Of a stretch of 64,000 nucleotides of DNA, positions 26,367-35,501 are shown piece by piece. Positions within the stretch are counted from its first letter, which is position 1. Each line of letters opens with the position of its first letter. The notes beneath the pieces were generated by a model that worked only from the letters and a program-made list of their open reading frames with translations, was not told where the DNA came from and searched no databases. The translations under genes were made by a program, and so were the position numbers. Origin of the DNA: Streptomyces cahuitamycinicus (GTDB taxonomy: Bacteria; Actinomycetota; Actinomycetes; Streptomycetales; Streptomycetaceae); the NCBI RefSeq assembly GCF_002891435.1, contig NZ_POUC01000002.1, positions 1-64,000 of the forward strand, in the 5' to 3' direction.

Positions 26367-27626
26367 TCAGGACGCGGTGTCGTGCGCCTCGCCGAGGCCG
26401 AGGAGTGCGGTGAAGCGGGCTTCGGCCCGGTCGATCTCACCGAGCTGAGTGAGGATCGAGCTGGGGGTGGAGTCACCCACCACCTTCTGCATCAGTGGGG
26501 TGCGGTCCAGGATCGCGTCCCGGACCGGTTGCAGGGCGCGCGGTGCGTGGTGGAAGAGCTGCCCGAGTACGTAGGCGTGCTGGGACTGCCGGGCGGTGTG
26601 CGGTTTGCGGGGGGACTCGAAGGCGTCGAGTGCCTGGCGGACGGCGGCGTAGTCGCTCAGGTCCACCCCTGCCAGGCGGCGGCCGATGAAGTAACCGTCT
26701 TCGGTGGCCATACCGGCGCCGTACCCCGCGTACGGGGACGTGGGATGAGCAGCGTCACCGACGAGAGTGGCGCGGCCCTTGGACCACTGCTTCAGCGGCT
26801 TGCGGTCGCGGATCACCCAGCGCTGAACGTGCGCGGGGTCGGTCGCGGCGATCAGCTGGGGGAGCGGACGGGCGAAGGCCTGACCGAGGCCGGTCGCGGT
26901 CGAGTGCAGGTCCCCCGAGAACTCCCGGCTTGCGTCGAACGCTTCGAGTATCCACCACTGGTGGCCGTCACGTCCCTTGTCGCGGATGGCGGTCCAGCTG
27001 CCCTGCACCGTGCGGGTGCGGGAGAGGACGCACATACCGGGCTCGGTCTCGACATCCTCGTCGAAGGTGTAGCCGCCGAAGATGTGCAGGTTGTGCTCGC
27101 GCTTGGGGCTGTCGCCCCACAGAGTGCGGCGGACCAGGGAATCGATGCCGTCCGCGCCGATCACGACGTCCGCCTCGTGGACTCGTCCGTCCGCGAGGTG
27201 CAGGCGAACACCGCTCTCGTCCTGCTCGACGCGCTCCACCGTGTGGTTGACCCGCAGGACGCCCTGGGGCAGCGCGTCGAGCAGCCGCTCGTACAACTCG
27301 GGGCGCAGCAGGCCGACGAAACCGCCGCCGTAGTCGCGGACAACCTGCTCCGGAAGGGCCGCGCGGACCCGGCGACGCCCGCGGGCGTTGCGGAACTCGG
27401 ACGTACAGGGCGCACCCAGGTCCTCGGTGTTCACACCGAGCAGCCCGAGTGCCTTGATGGGGGGCGGCCACAGGTTGAGGATGTTGCCGGCGGGCCTGGC
27501 CTGCGGGTAGCGCTCGAACAGCACGACGTCGTGGCCGGCCTGATGGACGGAGAGTGCGGCGGCCATGCCACCGGGCCCGGCGCCGATGACAGCGACGCGA
27601 CCGCGCTTGGCGGGAAGCTTCTTCAT
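26367..27626 (-). CDS. FAD-dependent aromatic monooxygenase (PHBH fold)
   Basis: This 419-residue protein begins with the FAD-binding GxGxxG motif (VAVIGAGPGGMAAAL). It has the conserved DG motif (VIGADGIDSLVRR) and the second FAD motif (ATLVGDAAHPTSPYAGYG, given in part). These define single-component flavin hydroxylases that add oxygen to aromatic acids using NAD(P)H. It is the last gene on the minus strand of the aromatic block, 140 bases after the CoA-transferase genes, with an unexplained 41-codon open stretch between (27640-27765). The substrate cannot be named; a hydroxybenzoate-like acid fits the context. Confidence 0.85.
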   Translation of the reverse strand: MKKLPAKRGRVAVIGAGPGGMAAALSVHQAGHDVVLFERYPQARPAGNILNLWPPPIKALGLLGVNTEDLGAPCTSEFRNARGRRRVRAALPEQVVRDYGGGFVGLLRPELYERLLDALPQGVLRVNHTVERVEQDESGVRLHLADGRVHEADVVIGADGIDSLVRRTLWGDSPKREHNLHIFGGYTFDEDVETEPGMCVLSRTRTVQGSWTAIRDKGRDGHQWWILEAFDASREFSGDLHSTATGLGQAFARPLPQLIAATDPAHVQRWVIRDRKPLKQWSKGRATLVGDAAHPTSPYAGYGAGMATEDGYFIGRRLAGVDLSDYAAVRQALDAFESPRKPHTARQSQHAYVLGQLFHHAPRALQPVRDAILDRTPLMQKVVGDSTPSSILTQLGEIDRAEARFTALLGLGEAHDTAS

Positions 27627-27765
27627 GGTGGGTTGCTCAGTCCTGGTCGTCGTTGACCTGGTGGATGGTGAGGGCGGGCTTCTCCCCTACATGCTCGGTG
27701 CCGACCAGGAAGCCCTTGGTGCGGTCGCGGCAGAAGCCCGCACACGAGGTGTCGGTCGTCGTGCC

Positions 27766-28401
27766 TCAAGCGGCGGTGTGCAGTTCCGCGGCGGTAGCGG
27801 CGGTGATGTCGTGGTGGGTGACACCGGGGGCGGTTTCGACAAGGACCAGGCCGTTGTCGGTGACGTCGATGACGCCCAGGTCGGTGATGACGCGGTGGAC
27901 GCAGGCCTGGCCCGTGAGGGGCAGGGTGCACTCGTCGAGGATCTTGGGGCTGCCGTCCTTGGCGGTGTGGTCCATGAGGACGACGACGCGGCGGGCGCCG
28001 TGGACGAGGTCCATGGCACCGCCCATGCCCTTGATCATCTTTCCGGGGATCATCCAGTTGGCGAGGTCGCCGGTCGCGGAGACCTGCATGGCACCGAGCA
28101 CGGCGGTGTCGATGTGGCCGCCGCGGATCATTCCGAAGGACAGGGCGGAGTCGAAGAAGGCCGCTCCCGGGAGCACGGTGACGGTTTCCTTGCCGGCGTT
28201 GATGAGGTCGGGGTCGACGTCGCGTTCACATGGGTAGGGCCCGGTGCCGAGGATGCCGTTCTCGGAGTGGAGGACGACGTGGACTCCTGGCGGGAGGTGG
28301 CCCGGGACGAGGGTGGGCAGGCCGATGCCGAGGTTGACGTAGGAGCCGTCGGTGAGTTCGGCGGCGGCGCGGGCGGCCATCTGGTCGCGGGTCCAGGGCA
28401 T
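27766..28401 (-). CDS. 3-oxoacid CoA-transferase, subunit B
   Basis: The 211-residue protein is a class I CoA-transferase beta subunit. The catalytic glutamate lies in the family motif [11 protein letters not shown], with [11 protein letters not shown] before it and the conserved [18 protein letters not shown] later. The enzyme moves CoA from succinyl-CoA to a 3-oxoacid, as PcaIJ does with 3-oxoadipate. It overlaps its partner subunit by one base. In this cluster it would activate the ring-cleavage product, but acetoacetate is an alternative substrate. Confidence 0.88.
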   Translation of the reverse strand: MPWTRDQMAARAAAELTDGSYVNLGIGLPTLVPGHLPPGVHVVLHSENGILGTGPYPCERDVDPDLINAGKETVTVLPGAAFFDSALSFGMIRGGHIDTAVLGAMQVSATGDLANWMIPGKMIKGMGGAMDLVHGARRVVVLMDHTAKDGSPKILDECTLPLTGQACVHRVITDLGVIDVTDNGLVLVETAPGVTHHDITAATAAELHTAA

Positions 28402-29183
28402 CAGCTGTGCACCGTCTCTCGTGCCTCGGGCGTGGAAATCGTACGCCGTTCGATCGGTTTGTCGGCGGCCTGCGCGGGCGTGAGGGCGAGGACCCGCTGG
28501 ACGAAGACGCCGGGCAGATGGATCGCGTCGGGGGGCAGCTCGCCGGGTTCTACGAGCTCCTCGACCTCGGCGATCGTGATGCGGCCGGCCATGGCGGCCA
28601 GCGGGTTGAAGTTGGCGGCGGCCTTGTTGAAGACCAGGTTGCCGTGAGTATCGCCGCGCCAGGCGCGGACGAGCGCGTAGTCCGTGGTGATGCCGTGTTC
28701 GAGGACATGCGCGCGGCCGCCGAAGGAGCGCTTCTCCTTTGCGGGGGAAGCGAGGGCGATGCTGCCGTCCGCCGCGTAACGCCAGGGCAGGCCGCCGTCT
28801 GCGACCTGTGTGCCCACGCCTGCCGGTGTGTAGAAGGCCGGGATGCCGGCCCCGCCGGCCCGTAGCCGCTCGGCCAGGGTGCCTTGCGGTACGAGTTCGA
28901 CCTCCAGCTCGCCGCTGAGGTATTGGCGGGCGAACTCCTTGTTCTCGCCGACGTAACTGCCCGTCACGCGGCTGATGCGGCCGTCGGCGAGCAGGAGGCC
29001 GAGTCCCTGGCCGTCTACGCCGCAGTTGTTGGAGACGACCTTCAGACGGGTGGTGCCCCGGGCGTGCAGGGCGTCGATGAGGGCGGCCGGTATGCCGGAC
29101 AGACCGAAGCCACCAACGGCGAGTGAGGCCCCGTCGGAGATGTCGGCGACCGCCTCGGCGGCGCTCGCGCTGACCTTGTTCAC
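28401..29183 (-). CDS. 3-oxoacid CoA-transferase, subunit A
   Basis: GTG 29183 opens a 260-residue class I CoA-transferase alpha subunit. The motif [17 protein letters not shown] near residue 22 is the oxyanion/CoA-binding signature, followed by VSNNCGVDG and [15 protein letters not shown]. With subunit B it forms the active heterodimer. The promoter region upstream (29184-29250) abuts the IS110 element, so expression may have been altered by the insertion. Confidence 0.88.
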   Translation of the reverse strand: MNKVSASAAEAVADISDGASLAVGGFGLSGIPAALIDALHARGTTRLKVVSNNCGVDGQGLGLLLADGRISRVTGSYVGENKEFARQYLSGELEVELVPQGTLAERLRAGGAGIPAFYTPAGVGTQVADGGLPWRYAADGSIALASPAKEKRSFGGRAHVLEHGITTDYALVRAWRGDTHGNLVFNKAAANFNPLAAMAGRITIAEVEELVEPGELPPDAIHLPGVFVQRVLALTPAQAADKPIERRTISTPEARETVHS

Positions 29184-29252
29184 GTGCGGGTCCTAATCCT
29201 TGAGTAAGCGGTTCCGGTTGGCTCCGTCAGGGGCGGTCCGGACTATCGATGT

Positions 29253-29533
29253 GGTGCGGTTCGCAGCGGCCTCGTGGGCACCGGGCTGACCCCTCTGGGT
29301 TCCTGGTCCTCTGAGACCTTCTGAAAGACCGGTGGCGCCCGGTGTCTTCGGGCCGCTGCGAAACTCACCGGCCTGGGCCGAACGTTGACCGTCGTGGTGG
29401 TGACCCCCGCCAACTCCGCGAGCCGTCCGAGCTCTGATCGAGACCGGGGCCCGTGCGGTGCGCTGGTGCCACGAACGGCTGGTGAGATGGCGGACCGTCG
29501 AGTCCTGGGATTAGGTCGCCGCGTGGCCCGCAC
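29253..29533 (+). ncRNA. Bridge-RNA candidate of the IS110-family element
   Basis: The non-coding segment before the transposase holds two long imperfect hairpins. The first (29253-29369) stacks GGTG/CACC, a 3x3 internal loop, a perfect 12-bp stem (TTCGCAGCGGCC with GGCCGCTGCGAA), a 7x6 internal loop, then CACCGGGC/GCCCGGTG and an inner CTGGTC/GACCGG stem. The second (29458-29533) pairs GTGCG and GCCACG with CGTGGC and CGCAC, with a smaller hairpin inside (29489-29520). IS110 elements are known to encode a bridge RNA here whose internal loops pair with target and donor DNA. The pairing is seen; the role is inferred. Confidence 0.45.
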
Positions 29534-29575
29534 AGGCTTGTCACCTGCGCAAACGCACGAAGAGAGGAGAAGGGC

Positions 29576-30814
29576 TTGAGCGTGTTCTGCGGGATCGACT
29601 GGGCCGAGTCGCACCATGATGTGGCCCTGGTCGATCAGGACGGCCAGTTGCTGGCCAAGCGCCGCATCAACGACGACCTCGCCGGATACCGGCTGCTGCT
29701 GGACCTGCTCGCCGAGCACGGCGACAGTCCCGAGACGCCGATACCGGTGGCCATCGAGACCTCCAGCGGCTTGCTCGTGGCAGCCCTGCGCACCGGCAAG
29801 CGGAAGATCTTCGCCATAAACCCGCTCGCCGCTGCCCGCTACCGGGATCGTCACGGCGTCTCGCGCAAGAAGTCCGACCCCGGCGACGCTCTGGTCCTGG
29901 CCAACATCCTGCGCACCGACATGCACGCCCACCGGCCACTGCCCGACGACAGCGACCTCGCCCGCGCCATCACAGTCCTGGCCCGCGCCCAGCAGGACGC
30001 CGTCTGGGCCCGCCAGCAGATCGCCAACCAGGTCCGCTCGCTGCTGCGCGACTACTACCCCGTCGCGCTGGACGCCTTCCTCGGCAAGCAGGGCGGACTG
30101 ACCCGTCCCGAGGCCCGCGCGGTGCTCGCCCTGGCCCCGACCCCAAGCGCGGCAGCCCGGCTGACCCTGCCCCGGCTGCGGGCCGCGCTCAAACGGGCCG
30201 GCCGCAGCCGCGGCATCAACGCCGAAGCCGAACGCCTCAAGACCGCCCTGCGCGCCGAGCAGGCCCACCAGCCCCCGCTCGTCGAGGACGCCATGGGGCA
30301 GCAACTGCTCGCCCTGCTCACGCAGTTGAACGCGGCCTGCCAGGCCGTCGACGACCTCACCGAGGCGGTGGAGGCGTCTTTTCGCCGGCACCCGGACGCT
30401 GAGATCCTGCTCAGCTTCCCCGGCATGGGCGTCCAGCTCGGTTCCCGGGTGCTCGCCGAGATCGGTGACGACCGCGCACGGTTCGCCGACGCCCGGGCCC
30501 TGAGGGCATACGCGGGATCGGCCCCCATCACCCGGGCCTCGGGCAAGAAACGCTTCGTCGGACGCCGCTACATCAAGAACAACCGCCTGACCAACGCCGG
30601 TCACCAGTGGGCCTTCGCCGCGCTCACAGCCTCGCCTGGAGCAGCCGCCCACTACCGGCGACGGCGCGAACACGGAGACTGGCATGCCCAGGCCCAGCGG
30701 CACCTGTTCAACCGCATGATCGGTCAGCTCTACCACTGCCTGCAGACCCGGCAGCACTACGACGAACAACACGCCTTCACCTCCCTCCCGGCGGATCTGG
30801 CCGTAGCGGCTTGA
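29576..30814 (+). CDS. IS110-family transposase (DEDD)
   Basis: The 412-residue protein starts at TTG or GTG near 29576 (AGAGGAGAAGGGC ahead). The N-terminal RuvC-like DEDD domain shows D8 (CGIDWAE), E61 (VAIETS), D101 and D104 (KKSDPGDA). The C-terminal Tnp_20 domain has SFPGMG and the SAPITRASGKKR motif, whose S322 would be the strand-attacking serine. The family recombines DNA guided by a bridge RNA. Length and motifs are complete, so the element may be active. Confidence 0.92.
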   Translation: MSVFCGIDWAESHHDVALVDQDGQLLAKRRINDDLAGYRLLLDLLAEHGDSPETPIPVAIETSSGLLVAALRTGKRKIFAINPLAAARYRDRHGVSRKKSDPGDALVLANILRTDMHAHRPLPDDSDLARAITVLARAQQDAVWARQQIANQVRSLLRDYYPVALDAFLGKQGGLTRPEARAVLALAPTPSAAARLTLPRLRAALKRAGRSRGINAEAERLKTALRAEQAHQPPLVEDAMGQQLLALLTQLNAACQAVDDLTEAVEASFRRHPDAEILLSFPGMGVQLGSRVLAEIGDDRARFADARALRAYAGSAPITRASGKKRFVGRRYIKNNRLTNAGHQWAFAALTASPGAAAHYRRRREHGDWHAQAQRHLFNRMIGQLYHCLQTRQHYDEQHAFTSLPADLAVAA

Positions 30815-30838
30815 CTTCTTAGGCACGTGAGATGTCTT

Positions 30839-31215
30839 TCAGCCGGAGGTCGGCCGGGGGCAAACGGGGGAGCCGGGCAGCACCGTCGACCAGTCGCCGA
30901 CGGCGACGAGACGGGCGCCGGTGATGTACGAGGCCTCGCCTGAGGCGAGGAGGGCGGCGGCGTCGAGCAGCTCGTCAGGGGGTCGGCCCGGCGGAGTGGG
31001 ATGTGGCAGCCGATGGCGTGGAGCAGGGTGGTCGTCGGCGAGCAGGCCGCCGCGCCTGGCTCTCGGCGCCGATCATTCAAGGGATGGCCCAGTTGGTCGG
31101 GTGCCTGTGTCGCATCGGTGGCGGTCACGGTCGCTCCCGCCCGGGCCGGAGCCTCCCCCGTGCCCTGCCGCGCGCTGTCCCGGTGACGACGACCTTGTCG
31201 GCCGGCCTGCTCTCC
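30839..31215 (-). pseudogene. Short-chain dehydrogenase remnant with internal deletion
   Basis: Two ends of an SDR survive. From about 31215 the minus strand reads an N-terminal Rossmann start (KVVVTGTAR in one frame, then ARAGATVTATDATQ in the next). From about 30990 to the stop at 30839 it reads the SDR C-terminus (DELLDAAALLASGEASYITGARLV, here split by my reading). The catalytic Tyr-Lys region is absent, frames change at least twice, and only about a third of the expected length is present. It is a decayed member of the aromatic cluster lying between the IS110 element and the FAH gene. Confidence 0.55.
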
Positions 31216-31225
31216 GCCTCGCGGT

Positions 31226-32191
31226 TCAGGGGCGCGCTCGCGGGCGGGTACGGGCGCGAGGGACGGCCACCGGTTCGGCACCGGGGACCACGGTGTTGGA
31301 GACGGTGCCGATGCCCTCGACCGTGAGGGTGACGGTGTCGCCGGGCTTGAGCGGCGGCGGGTCCTGGCGGCCGCGTACCCCCCAGAGCTCGGCGAGGCAG
31401 CCGCCGTTGCCACAGGTGCCGGAGCCGAGAACATCGCCGGGGCGTACGTAAGTGCCCCTGGAGGCGTAGGCGGTCATCTCCTCGAAGGTCCAGCTCATGT
31501 TGGACAGCAGGTCCTTGCCGACGACCTCGCCGTTGATCTCGGCGGTCAGCGCCAGGCGCAGGAACCCGTCGCTGTCGCGGTACGGCTCCAGCTCGTCCGC
31601 GGTGACGAGGTGGGGGCCGAGGGTCGTGGCGGTGTCCTTGCCCTTGCAGGGGCCGAGGCTGACCTGCATCTCACGGGACTGGAGGTCGCGTGCGGACCAG
31701 TCGTTGTAGATGGTGTAGCCGATGATGTGGTCGCGGGCCTGCTCGGGGGTGAGATCGCGGCCCTCGCGGCCGATGACCGCGGCGACTTCGAGTTCGAAGT
31801 CCAGTGCCCGGCTGCCCGGCGGCACGGGGACGTCGTCGTGAGCGCCGATGACCGCGTAGGGATTGGTGAAGTAGAAGGTGGGCGCGTCGTACCAGGCGTC
31901 CGGGGCGCCCGAGACTCCGTCGATGCTGCGCCGTACACCCTCGACGTGCTCCTCGAACGTGACGAAGTCGCGTACGGACGGCGGTTGGAGCGGCGGCAGC
32001 AAGCGCACCTGGGAGACATGCGGGCCGCGCGGCACGTCCAGGTTTGCGTTGCCCGCCTCGCGCAGCGCCTCGGGACCGGCCTGGATCAGGTCGAGAAGCG
32101 AGGCTCGGCCGGGGCAGGGGTAGAGGGTGCCGTCGTCCTCGACGGTGGCGAGACGGCTGCGGCCGTGCTGTTCGTACGTGGCGAAACGCAT
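31226..32191 (-). CDS. Fumarylacetoacetate hydrolase-family protein (1)
   Basis: I place the start at ATG 32191 (MRFATYEQHGRSRLATVEDDG), giving 321 residues; an upstream extension has no family likeness. The FAH fold follows, with metal ligands in DFELEVAAVIGREGRDL and the conserved GYTIYNDWSARDLQ, GPCKGKD and GSGTCGNGG elements. Family members hydrolyse C-C bonds of acylpyruvates or isomerise ring-cleavage products. It directly follows the extradiol dioxygenase gene, which suggests action on the meta-cleavage product. The proline/arginine C-terminal tail beyond about residue 305 may be a rearranged end next to the SDR relic. Confidence 0.85.
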   Translation of the reverse strand: MRFATYEQHGRSRLATVEDDGTLYPCPGRASLLDLIQAGPEALREAGNANLDVPRGPHVSQVRLLPPLQPPSVRDFVTFEEHVEGVRRSIDGVSGAPDAWYDAPTFYFTNPYAVIGAHDDVPVPPGSRALDFELEVAAVIGREGRDLTPEQARDHIIGYTIYNDWSARDLQSREMQVSLGPCKGKDTATTLGPHLVTADELEPYRDSDGFLRLALTAEINGEVVGKDLLSNMSWTFEEMTAYASRGTYVRPGDVLGSGTCGNGGCLAELWGVRGRQDPPPLKPGDTVTLTVEGIGTVSNTVVPGAEPVAVPRARTRPRARP

Positions 32192-32284
32192 GGCATTCCT
32201 AGGGAGCTGGGTGGGTTGACACAGGCCGGGGGCGCGGCGGCACGGCATGGCGGGGGAGTGCGCCGAGCCCCCGGGGGCATGGGG

Positions 32285-33223
32285 TCAGACCGGCGGAGCG
32301 ACGAAGACGCCGCGGTCGACATCGTTGAGCATTTCCTTGGCGACCATCTCGTTCATCGGGTTGGACGTGCCCCACTGGTCGGCGTTCTCGGGCTTCGTCA
32401 GGTCGTAGATGTGTGGGTGCCAGGTGTCCTCGTCCAGCTTTTCGAGCTCGGTGGTGTACTCCACGGTGTTGCCGTGCGGGTCGAGGAAGTACGTGAAGGT
32501 GTTGTCGCCCGCCATGTGCCGCCCGGGGCCCCAGATCTTGCGGGCGCCGGAGCGCATCACGCGGCCGGAGCCGCGCATGTACTCGTCGATGCCGCGCATC
32601 TCGAAGGAGAGGTGCTGCAGGGAGGTGTGCGGACCGCTGGCGATGGCCATGGAGTGGTGCTGGTTGCTGATCCGCATGAAGTGCATGACCTCGCCCATGT
32701 GCGGCAAGGCCATCGTGTCGGACAGCCGGAAGTCGAGGTGCTGCTCGTACCAGGCGCGGGTGGCGTTGATATTGGGGGAGTTCAGGACGACGTGCGAGAG
32801 ACGGACGGGGATGGACTCCTTCTCCTCGATACGACGGTGCCGGCGCGCCTCGACGTCGGCCGAGACCTCGATGGTGCGGCCGTCGATGTCGAAGAAGCGG
32901 AAGCCGTAGCCGCCGCCGGGGGTGTCGACCTTGCCCGGCTGGGAGATCAACCGCACTCCACCCGCAAGGAGTTGCTCGGCGAGTGTGTCCACGTCGGCGG
33001 GGTTCGCCGCACCGTAGGAGATGAGGTCGAGGCGCTTCTCCTCGGCCTTGCGGAGCCGGACGATGTACTGCTCGGGGGAGCCCTCGGCGGCCAGGAAGGA
33101 GATGCCGGAGTCCTCGGCTACCTTGGTCAGGCCCCAGACGCCGGCGTAGAAGTCGAGCTGCTTGTCGTAGTCCGGCACGGCCAGGTCGACGTGCCGCAGG
33201 TGGGTGAGCAGACGGTTGGTCAT
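32285..33223 (-). CDS. Extradiol ring-cleavage dioxygenase (VOC, type I)
   Basis: ATG 33223 gives a 312-residue protein with two glyoxalase-like (VOC) modules, the first starting LRHVDLAVPDYDKQLDFY and the second RLSHVVLNSPNINATRAWYE. The Fe(II) ligands of type I extradiol dioxygenases are visible in the second module: SHVVLN, LQHLSFEM and NTVEYTTELE. Such enzymes open catechols next to the diol (2,3-dihydroxybiphenyl or catechol 2,3-dioxygenase types). It lies 10 bases after the amidohydrolase gene in the same operon. The actual catechol is not known. Confidence 0.86.
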   Translation of the reverse strand: MTNRLLTHLRHVDLAVPDYDKQLDFYAGVWGLTKVAEDSGISFLAAEGSPEQYIVRLRKAEEKRLDLISYGAANPADVDTLAEQLLAGGVRLISQPGKVDTPGGGYGFRFFDIDGRTIEVSADVEARRHRRIEEKESIPVRLSHVVLNSPNINATRAWYEQHLDFRLSDTMALPHMGEVMHFMRISNQHHSMAIASGPHTSLQHLSFEMRGIDEYMRGSGRVMRSGARKIWGPGRHMAGDNTFTYFLDPHGNTVEYTTELEKLDEDTWHPHIYDLTKPENADQWGTSNPMNEMVAKEMLNDVDRGVFVAPPV

Positions 33224-33233
33224 GTCGGGCTCC

Positions 33234-34253
33234 TCAGGTGAGACGCAGCAGCGCTGCCGCGTTACCGCCGCGTACGGCGTGGAAGTGGGGGGCGGGCAGG
33301 TTCGTGACGTTGCGCAGAGCACCGAGCGGGTCGTCGGTGCCCATGTCGAAGGGGAAGTCGGAGCCGAGCAGCACCCGGTCGGGGCCGGCTGCCCGGATCA
33401 GCTCGCGCAGGACGTCCGGGTCGTGGACAAGGGAGTCGAAGTACAGCTGCTTGAGGTAGCTGCTGGGCGGGTGCGCGCAGCCGCGGGTGTCGGCGCGGGC
33501 GAGCCAGGCGTGGTCGGAGCGGCCGATGTGGGTGGGCAGATAGCCACCGCCGTGGGCGGCGACGATGCGCAACCCCGGGTGCCGGTCCAGGACTCCGGAG
33601 AAGATCAGATGGGACAGGGCGACGGCGTTCTCGGTCGGCTGGCCGACGGTGTTGGACAGGTACCACCGGTTGAGGCGCTCGTCGAGCGTGCAACCGAAGG
33701 GGTGCAGGAAGAGGATGGCGCCGGTTTCCTCGGCCCGTGTCCAGAACGGCTCGTACGCCGGGTCCGACAGTTCGCGTCCCGGCGCGTGGCTCGATATCTC
33801 GACCCCGCGCAGGCCAAGGCCGAGGGCGTGCTCGAGGGCTTCGACGGCGAGGCCCGGGTGCTGGAGCGGGACGAGGCCGAGGCCGTGCAGCCGTTCCGGG
33901 GCCTGGGCGACGTGCGCGGCGGTGCCCTCGTTGGCCAGTTCCCACACCGTACGGGCCAGGTCATCGTCGGCCCAGTAGTGGTAGTGCGACGGAGACGGCG
34001 AGACCAGCTGGACGTCGACCCCGGAGGCGTCCATCGCGGCGAGCCGGGCCTTGACGTCAGTCAGTTTCGGGAAGCGGTCCCGGAACATCGGGCCGCTGAC
34101 GGCGATGGCCTCGGGGCCGTTGCGGCGGGCGTCGAGATCGCGGGCCGCGGCCAGCCCGGGGTGTCCGGCGACGGCGTCCTCGACCTGAGGGAGCAGGACG
34201 TGCGCGTGGACGTCGATCGTGGGTGCGCTGTTCTGGGGACTCACGGGGTTCAC
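33234..34253 (-). CDS. Amidohydrolase-family decarboxylase (ACMSD-like)
   Basis: The 339-residue protein has the amidohydrolase-2 metal motif at its start (TIDVHAHVLLP). Later ligands are LFLHPFG, IVAAHGGGYLP and LGSDFPFDMG, the pattern of aminocarboxymuconate-semialdehyde decarboxylase and of gamma-resorcylate and o-pyrocatechuate decarboxylases. It would remove a carboxyl group from an aromatic acid or a ring-cleavage product. Its start overlaps the stop of the upstream FAD monooxygenase by 4 bases, so hydroxylation and decarboxylation are probably consecutive steps. Confidence 0.85.
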   Translation of the reverse strand: MNPVSPQNSAPTIDVHAHVLLPQVEDAVAGHPGLAAARDLDARRNGPEAIAVSGPMFRDRFPKLTDVKARLAAMDASGVDVQLVSPSPSHYHYWADDDLARTVWELANEGTAAHVAQAPERLHGLGLVPLQHPGLAVEALEHALGLGLRGVEISSHAPGRELSDPAYEPFWTRAEETGAILFLHPFGCTLDERLNRWYLSNTVGQPTENAVALSHLIFSGVLDRHPGLRIVAAHGGGYLPTHIGRSDHAWLARADTRGCAHPPSSYLKQLYFDSLVHDPDVLRELIRAAGPDRVLLGSDFPFDMGTDDPLGALRNVTNLPAPHFHAVRGGNAAALLRLT

Positions 34254-35389
34254 GGGGTCTCCTTCAGGGCGGACATCGTGCGGCCCATCAGACCGGGTGC
34301 GTCGGCGTCACGGACGCCGTCCAGCTGCCACTGACCGAGTTGCACGGATGCTTCGACCACCATGCGGACACGGTCGATCCGGCGTTCGTAGAAGCCGGTC
34401 AGCAGGGCGTCGAGGGAACTCCAGTCCTGCTCCTGGCCCAGCATCTCGGCCAGTACGGAGGCGTCCTCCAGCGACATGGCCGCGCCCTGGGCGAGCGTGG
34501 GGGGACAGACGTGGGCCGCGTCACCGATCAGGACGACCCGGCCGCGGTGCCAGGAGCCCTCGACGAGCAGCCGGTCGAACCAGGTGTAGTTGACCTTGGC
34601 GGGGTCGGTGATGCTCGCGGCGATCTCCGGCCACGCACCCCCGTAGGGCGCGGCCAGCCGTCGCATCTCGTCCGCGTACGAGGCCGGGTCGATGGAGGCG
34701 CGGTCGCGGTTGGCCTCGACGAGGTAGGCGTAGATGGTGTTCTTGCTGGTGGGGCAGTAGCCGGCGATGTAGCAGGTTCCGCCGTAGGCCAGGGTCATGC
34801 GCTCCACGCTCTCGGGGCGGGGCACGGGGACGCGCCAGATGGCCATGCCGGTCGGTTCGGGTTTGTCGCTGATGCCGATCACCGCGCGCGTGTGGGAGCC
34901 GACGCCGTCGGCGGCGATGACAAGGTCGTAGCGGCCCTCGGTGCCGTCGCTGAACCGGGCGGTGACGCCGGACGCGTCCTGGATCAGCTCCTCGGCGGTG
35001 GTGCCGAGGCGTACCGTCGCGCCGCTCTCGAGAACGGCCTCACACAGAATCTCCTGGAGCCGGGGCCGCTGCATGCCGAAGATCGGGGGCAGGTCGTCCC
35101 CGCCGGTGCGGATGTCCTGCTGGACATGGAACACGGTCCCGTCGGGCGCGGCCAGGCCGACGGCGTCGACGGCGTAGCCGCTCTCCCGGACCTGGTCCCA
35201 TACGCCCACCTCGCGCAGCACGCGCAGCGCGTTGCCCTGGAGGGTGATGCCGGAGCCGAGCACGTTCCAGTCGGGTTTGGCCTCGATCAGTTCCACGGCG
35301 ATGCCCGCCCGCCGCAGCAGCACGGTCACGGCGTTGCCGGACGCGCCGCCACCTATGACGAGGACGGTGCGGGGACGGGGGTCGTTCAT
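34250..35389 (-). CDS. FAD-dependent aromatic monooxygenase (salicylate-hydroxylase-like)
   Basis: ATG 35389 gives 379 residues. The FAD motif is TVLVIGGGASGNAVTVLLRR, the middle DG motif VIAADGVGSHTRAVIG, and the C-terminal motif RVVLIGDAAHVCPPTLAQGA. This is the single-component flavin hydroxylase family. It is the first gene of the group FAD monooxygenase, ACMSD-type amidohydrolase, extradiol dioxygenase, FAH hydrolase, which reads as hydroxylation, decarboxylation, ring opening and hydrolysis of an aromatic acid. A second such monooxygenase lies at 26367, perhaps for another substrate. Confidence 0.87.
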   Translation of the reverse strand: MNDPRPRTVLVIGGGASGNAVTVLLRRAGIAVELIEAKPDWNVLGSGITLQGNALRVLREVGVWDQVRESGYAVDAVGLAAPDGTVFHVQQDIRTGGDDLPPIFGMQRPRLQEILCEAVLESGATVRLGTTAEELIQDASGVTARFSDGTEGRYDLVIAADGVGSHTRAVIGISDKPEPTGMAIWRVPVPRPESVERMTLAYGGTCYIAGYCPTSKNTIYAYLVEANRDRASIDPASYADEMRRLAAPYGGAWPEIAASITDPAKVNYTWFDRLLVEGSWHRGRVVLIGDAAHVCPPTLAQGAAMSLEDASVLAEMLGQEQDWSSLDALLTGFYERRIDRVRMVVEASVQLGQWQLDGVRDADAPGLMGRTMSALKETP

Positions 35390-35470
35390 GGGTTCTCCCT
35401 GAGATGGCGCCGCGACTTCGAGCGGCAAGGGGAAGGTCGCGGGTCGGGCGAGCGGGGGTGGAGCAGCCGT

Positions 35471-35489
35471 CCGGGCGCGGCCCGCCCGG
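35471..35489 (-). terminator. Hairpin between the cyclase and monooxygenase genes
   Basis: Perfect 7-bp stem CCGGGCG/CGCCCGG with a 5-base loop, 13 bases beyond the cyclase stop. It may attenuate read-through between the two gene groups. Confidence 0.45.
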
Positions 35490-35501
35490 CCGCCCGGGGC
35501 G

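Larger units (their letters stand above)
29253..30838 (+). mobile_element. IS110-family insertion sequence (ends approximate)
   Basis: The element comprises the structured non-coding left part and the transposase gene. The right end must lie between the transposase stop (30814) and about 30838, because the stop codon of an SDR relic begins at 30839. The left end is not fixed, as IS110 elements lack inverted repeats and target duplications; 29250 is an estimate from the start of the hairpin. Confidence 0.6.

Noticed and set aside
27640-27765. 41-codon open stretch on the minus strand between the CoA-transferase and FAD monooxygenase genes (TSCAGFCRDRTKGFLVGTEHV).
   Set aside because: No start codon in frame and no family likeness that I can name; it may be the tail of a lost gene.
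29384-29392. TTGACC in the IS110 non-coding region as -35 of a bridge-RNA promoter.
   Set aside because: No acceptable -10 box at 16-19 bases; the candidate RNA would also start upstream of it.
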